Below are positions 14,432 to 16,162 of a stretch of 16,162 nucleotides of DNA, one piece after another (position 1 is the first letter of the stretch; the number at the start of each line of letters is the position of its first letter). This DNA comes from JBPEXY01 sp052031065 (GTDB lineage: Bacteria; Pseudomonadota; Gammaproteobacteria; Immundisolibacterales; Immundisolibacteraceae): positions 1 to 16,162 of the forward strand of contig JBPEXY010000302.1 of NCBI GenBank assembly GCA_052031065.1, read 5' to 3'. The position numbers were made by a program, and so were the translations under genes. The notes below the pieces were generated by a model, which did no database searches, was not told where the DNA came from, and saw only the letters and a list, made by a program, of their open reading frames with translations.

Positions 14432-15097
14432 TTGATCCGTTTCAGTGAAGTTTTTAAACGCTACCCCGGTGGCGGCGAAGCGCTGAGTGATGTCAGTTTT
14501 CGTCTGGCACCGGGAGAGATGGCGTTTCTGACCGGCCACTCTGGCGCCGGTAAAAGTACGCTGCTGAAGCTGATTACTGCCCTGGAACTACCCAGTCGTG
14601 GCCAGGTCTGGATCGGCGGAGAGAATATCTCCCGGCTGTCGCGGCGCAAGGTGCCGCTGCTGCGCCGGCGAATCGGCGTGATCTTTCAGGATCACAAACT
14701 GCTTCACGACCGCACCGTGTTTGACAATGTGGCACTGCCGCTGGTCGTTGCCGGCTATCGTCATCAGGAGATCCGTCGCCAGGTGCGCCCGGCTCTCGAC
14801 AAGGTGGGGTTGCTGAAAAAAGAGCGTGCCTACCCGCCAACCCTGTCCGGTGGCGAACAGCAGCGGGTCGGGATCGCCCGCGCGGTGGTCGGCAAACCGC
14901 CGCTGCTGCTGGCCGATGAGCCCACCGGTAATCTCGACCCGGAGCTATCCCGCGAGATCATGAACCTGTTTGCCCAGTTCAATCAGGTGGGTGTCGCGGT
15001 ACTGATCGCAACCCATGATCTGGAACTGGTCAATGCGCTCGGTTATCGTCAGCTGATCCTCAATCAGGGGCGTTTGGTCGCCGGGGGAGAAGAGTGA
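14432..15097 (+). CDS. ftsE: Cell division ATP-binding protein FtsE
   Basis: A 221-residue ABC ATPase, partner of FtsX. Together they control periplasmic murein hydrolase activation at the septum. Motifs are Walker A GHSGAGKS (35-42), Q-loop FQDHKLL (85-91, Q86), signature LSGGEQQR (138-145), Walker B LLLADEPTG (158-166) and H-loop THD (194-196). The FtsE-specific start MIRFSEVFKRYPGG is present and matches a TTG start codon; no ATG fits. An AGGG lies about nine bases upstream. Its stop overlaps the ftsX start by four bases (GTGA). Confidence 0.96.
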   Translation: MIRFSEVFKRYPGGGEALSDVSFRLAPGEMAFLTGHSGAGKSTLLKLITALELPSRGQVWIGGENISRLSRRKVPLLRRRIGVIFQDHKLLHDRTVFDNVALPLVVAGYRHQEIRRQVRPALDKVGLLKKERAYPPTLSGGEQQRVGIARAVVGKPPLLLADEPTGNLDPELSREIMNLFAQFNQVGVAVLIATHDLELVNALGYRQLILNQGRLVAGGEE

Positions 15098-16011
15098 TCC
15101 GCGGGCTTTTTCTGCGCCATCTGCAGGTGCTGTTCTTCACCCTGGGACAGCTCTGGCGCAGTCCCTGGAGCACCACCCTGTCGGTTCTGGTGATTGCCAT
15201 CAGCCTGACGCTGCCATCGGCGTTCTATCTGCTGCTTGAGGTTACCGGGGATCTGAGCAGTCGCTGGCGTGGCGGTGTGGAGCTTTCACTTTATCTGCAT
15301 GAAGAGGTCGATGATCAGCAGGCCCGGGAGTTGCAACAGCAGCTGCAGCGCCAGGTGGGTATTGCTGAGGTTGATTATGTTTCCGCCGAGCAGGCACTGG
15401 ATGAGTTTCGTAGCTACTCCGGCCTCGGCGTCGCCCTTGATCTGATTGATGAGAATCCGCTGCCGGCGACCTTGCGGGTAAAACCGGTGGCGGCACAGAG
15501 TGCACCCGAGCAGGTTGAGCGCTGGCTGCAGCAGTTCGCCGCGCTTGAGCAGGTAGAGAGCGCCGAATTTGACGCCATCTGGGTGCAGCGCCTGCACGGT
15601 ATTGTCACCATCGGTGAGCGTCTGGGGCTGATTATGTCGCTGCTGCTCGGTGCCGGTGTGGTGCTGATTATTGGCAATACGATCCGTCTGGCGATTTTCA
15701 GCCGCCGTGACGAGATTGAAATCAACAAGTTGATTGGCGCCACCGATGCGTTTATTCGCCGGCCGTTCCTCTACTCGGGATTGGTGCAGGGCTTTGCCGG
15801 TGGCATGTTGGCGCTGCTGATGATCTATTCGGCGCTGGCGCTACTGGCGCCCGCTGTCGGGCAGCTGGCTGGCTTTTACCAGAGCGAATTTACCCTTAGC
15901 GTGATCGGCTGGCTGGAGCTGCTGTTGTTGCCGCTACTGGGTGCGCTGCTCGGGTACGGTGGTGCCTGGCTGGCGGTCGGGCGGCACCTGCGGGAAATCG
16001 AACCGGGTTAA
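15094..16011 (+). CDS. ftsX: Cell division protein FtsX
   Basis: A 305-residue inner-membrane permease-like protein of the FtsEX complex. Helices lie at about 27-49, 177-200, 230-256 and 269-296. The large loop between helices 1 and 2 (50-176) is periplasmic and would contact the EnvC-like activator. The segment IFSRRDEIEINKLIGATDAFIRRPFLYSG (201-229) is the conserved cytoplasmic coupling region. It is shorter than E. coli FtsX (352) mostly because the cytoplasmic N tail is reduced. The start is GTG inside the ftsE stop, with GGGGGAG five bases upstream, so translation is coupled. Confidence 0.96.
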   Translation: MIRGLFLRHLQVLFFTLGQLWRSPWSTTLSVLVIAISLTLPSAFYLLLEVTGDLSSRWRGGVELSLYLHEEVDDQQARELQQQLQRQVGIAEVDYVSAEQALDEFRSYSGLGVALDLIDENPLPATLRVKPVAAQSAPEQVERWLQQFAALEQVESAEFDAIWVQRLHGIVTIGERLGLIMSLLLGAGVVLIIGNTIRLAIFSRRDEIEINKLIGATDAFIRRPFLYSGLVQGFAGGMLALLMIYSALALLAPAVGQLAGFYQSEFTLSVIGWLELLLLPLLGALLGYGGAWLAVGRHLREIEPG

Positions 16012-16035
16012 CCCGGTCCGCACGCTGAGGAGCGT
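16002..16035. terminator. Palindrome over the ftsX stop and small hairpin
   Basis: ACCGGGTTAACCCGGT (16002-16017) is a perfect 16-base palindrome that contains the TAA stop of ftsX. It is followed by ACGCT-GAGG-AGCGT (16022-16035) and a short TT. The pair sits between the convergent ftsX and mutM genes and may act as a weak bidirectional terminator; no long T-run is present. Confidence 0.4.
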
Positions 16036-16039
16036 TTCG

Positions 16040-16162
16040 TCAATGCTGGCAGCTGGGGCAGTAGAAGCTGCTGCGCTGGTTGTGGCGTTGCTGTTTGATT
16101 GGCGTTGAGCAGACCAGGCAGGGCTCGCCGGTGCGGCCATAAACAGCCAGCTCCTGGGCAAA
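16040..16162 (-). CDS. mutM: Formamidopyrimidine-DNA glycosylase, C-terminal end (partial)
   Basis: The last 40 residues of a minus-strand gene that runs off the window edge. They read VYGRTGEPC-x-x-C (second Cys in CLVC), then QRSSFYCPSCQH before TGA. This is the C-terminal zinc finger of Fpg/MutM, a glycosylase that removes 8-oxoguanine: four cysteines in C-x2-C and C-x2-C pairs, with the DNA-contacting Arg in the QRSS segment. The catalytic N terminus lies outside the window. Endonuclease VIII (Nei) has a similar finger, but the VYGR-GEPC and YCP-x-CQ pattern favours MutM. Confidence 0.88.
   Translation of the reverse strand, partial: FAQELAVYGRTGEPCLVCSTPIKQQRHNQRSSFYCPSCQH

Noticed and set aside
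1..16162. CRISPR array, tRNA, insertion sequence or prophage
   Set aside because: No regularly spaced repeats, tRNA-like cloverleaf, transposase or integrase motif was seen on either strand by eye.

Overview
The window reads as chromosomal DNA of a gammaproteobacterium, probably in or near the Pseudomonadales/Cellvibrionales. The evidence is gene order: gamma-glutamyltransferase, YfhL-type ferredoxin, coaD, rsmD and a tandem M16 peptidase pair, divergent from ftsY-ftsE-ftsX, with the 3' end of mutM close by. This core resembles the Pseudomonas arrangement from general knowledge. The DNA is moderately GC-rich and tightly packed; no gene-free stretch exceeds 300 bases. I see no tRNA, rRNA, insertion sequence or CRISPR array.

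Layout. 1-1660, plus strand: a possible gene tail, then a DUF2237 protein, a four-helix DUF1461-type membrane protein and a DUF1330 protein, ending in a hairpin between convergent genes. 1695-4979, minus strand: a likely four-gene accessory operon, in transcription order an M29/NicX-like metalloenzyme, a DszB-like protein, a flavin reductase and a small DUF2173-like protein. 5153-13123, minus strand: a run of conserved genes, read from right to left as two secreted M16 proteins (one catalytic, one not), rsmD, coaD, ferredoxin, ggt and a GspE/PilB-type ATPase; several neighbours touch or overlap by one base. 13124-13392: a divergent control region with dyads and a hairpin. 13393-16011, plus strand: ftsY, ftsE and ftsX (SRP receptor and the FtsEX division complex). 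16040-16162, minus strand: the zinc-finger end of mutM.

The most interesting part is the 1695-4979 cassette. The protein at 2693-3748 would by default be called an ABC-transporter substrate-binding protein. It has no signal peptide, no transporter partners, and it keeps the Cys, His and Arg-x-x-Gly positions of the DszB sulfinate desulfinase, with identical His-to-Arg and Arg-to-Gly spacing. Beside it are a HpaC-type flavin reductase and an M29/NicX-fold enzyme whose expected His-x-Asp metal motif reads His-x-His. Together they suggest a catabolic route for an organosulfur or heteroaromatic compound, but no flavin monooxygenase lies in the window, so substrate and pathway are unknown.

Smaller points: two intergenic hairpins share a 12-base motif; one of them, just before ftsY, also resembles the 5' part of a small SRP RNA. 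rpoH, which often follows ftsX, is absent from that place.
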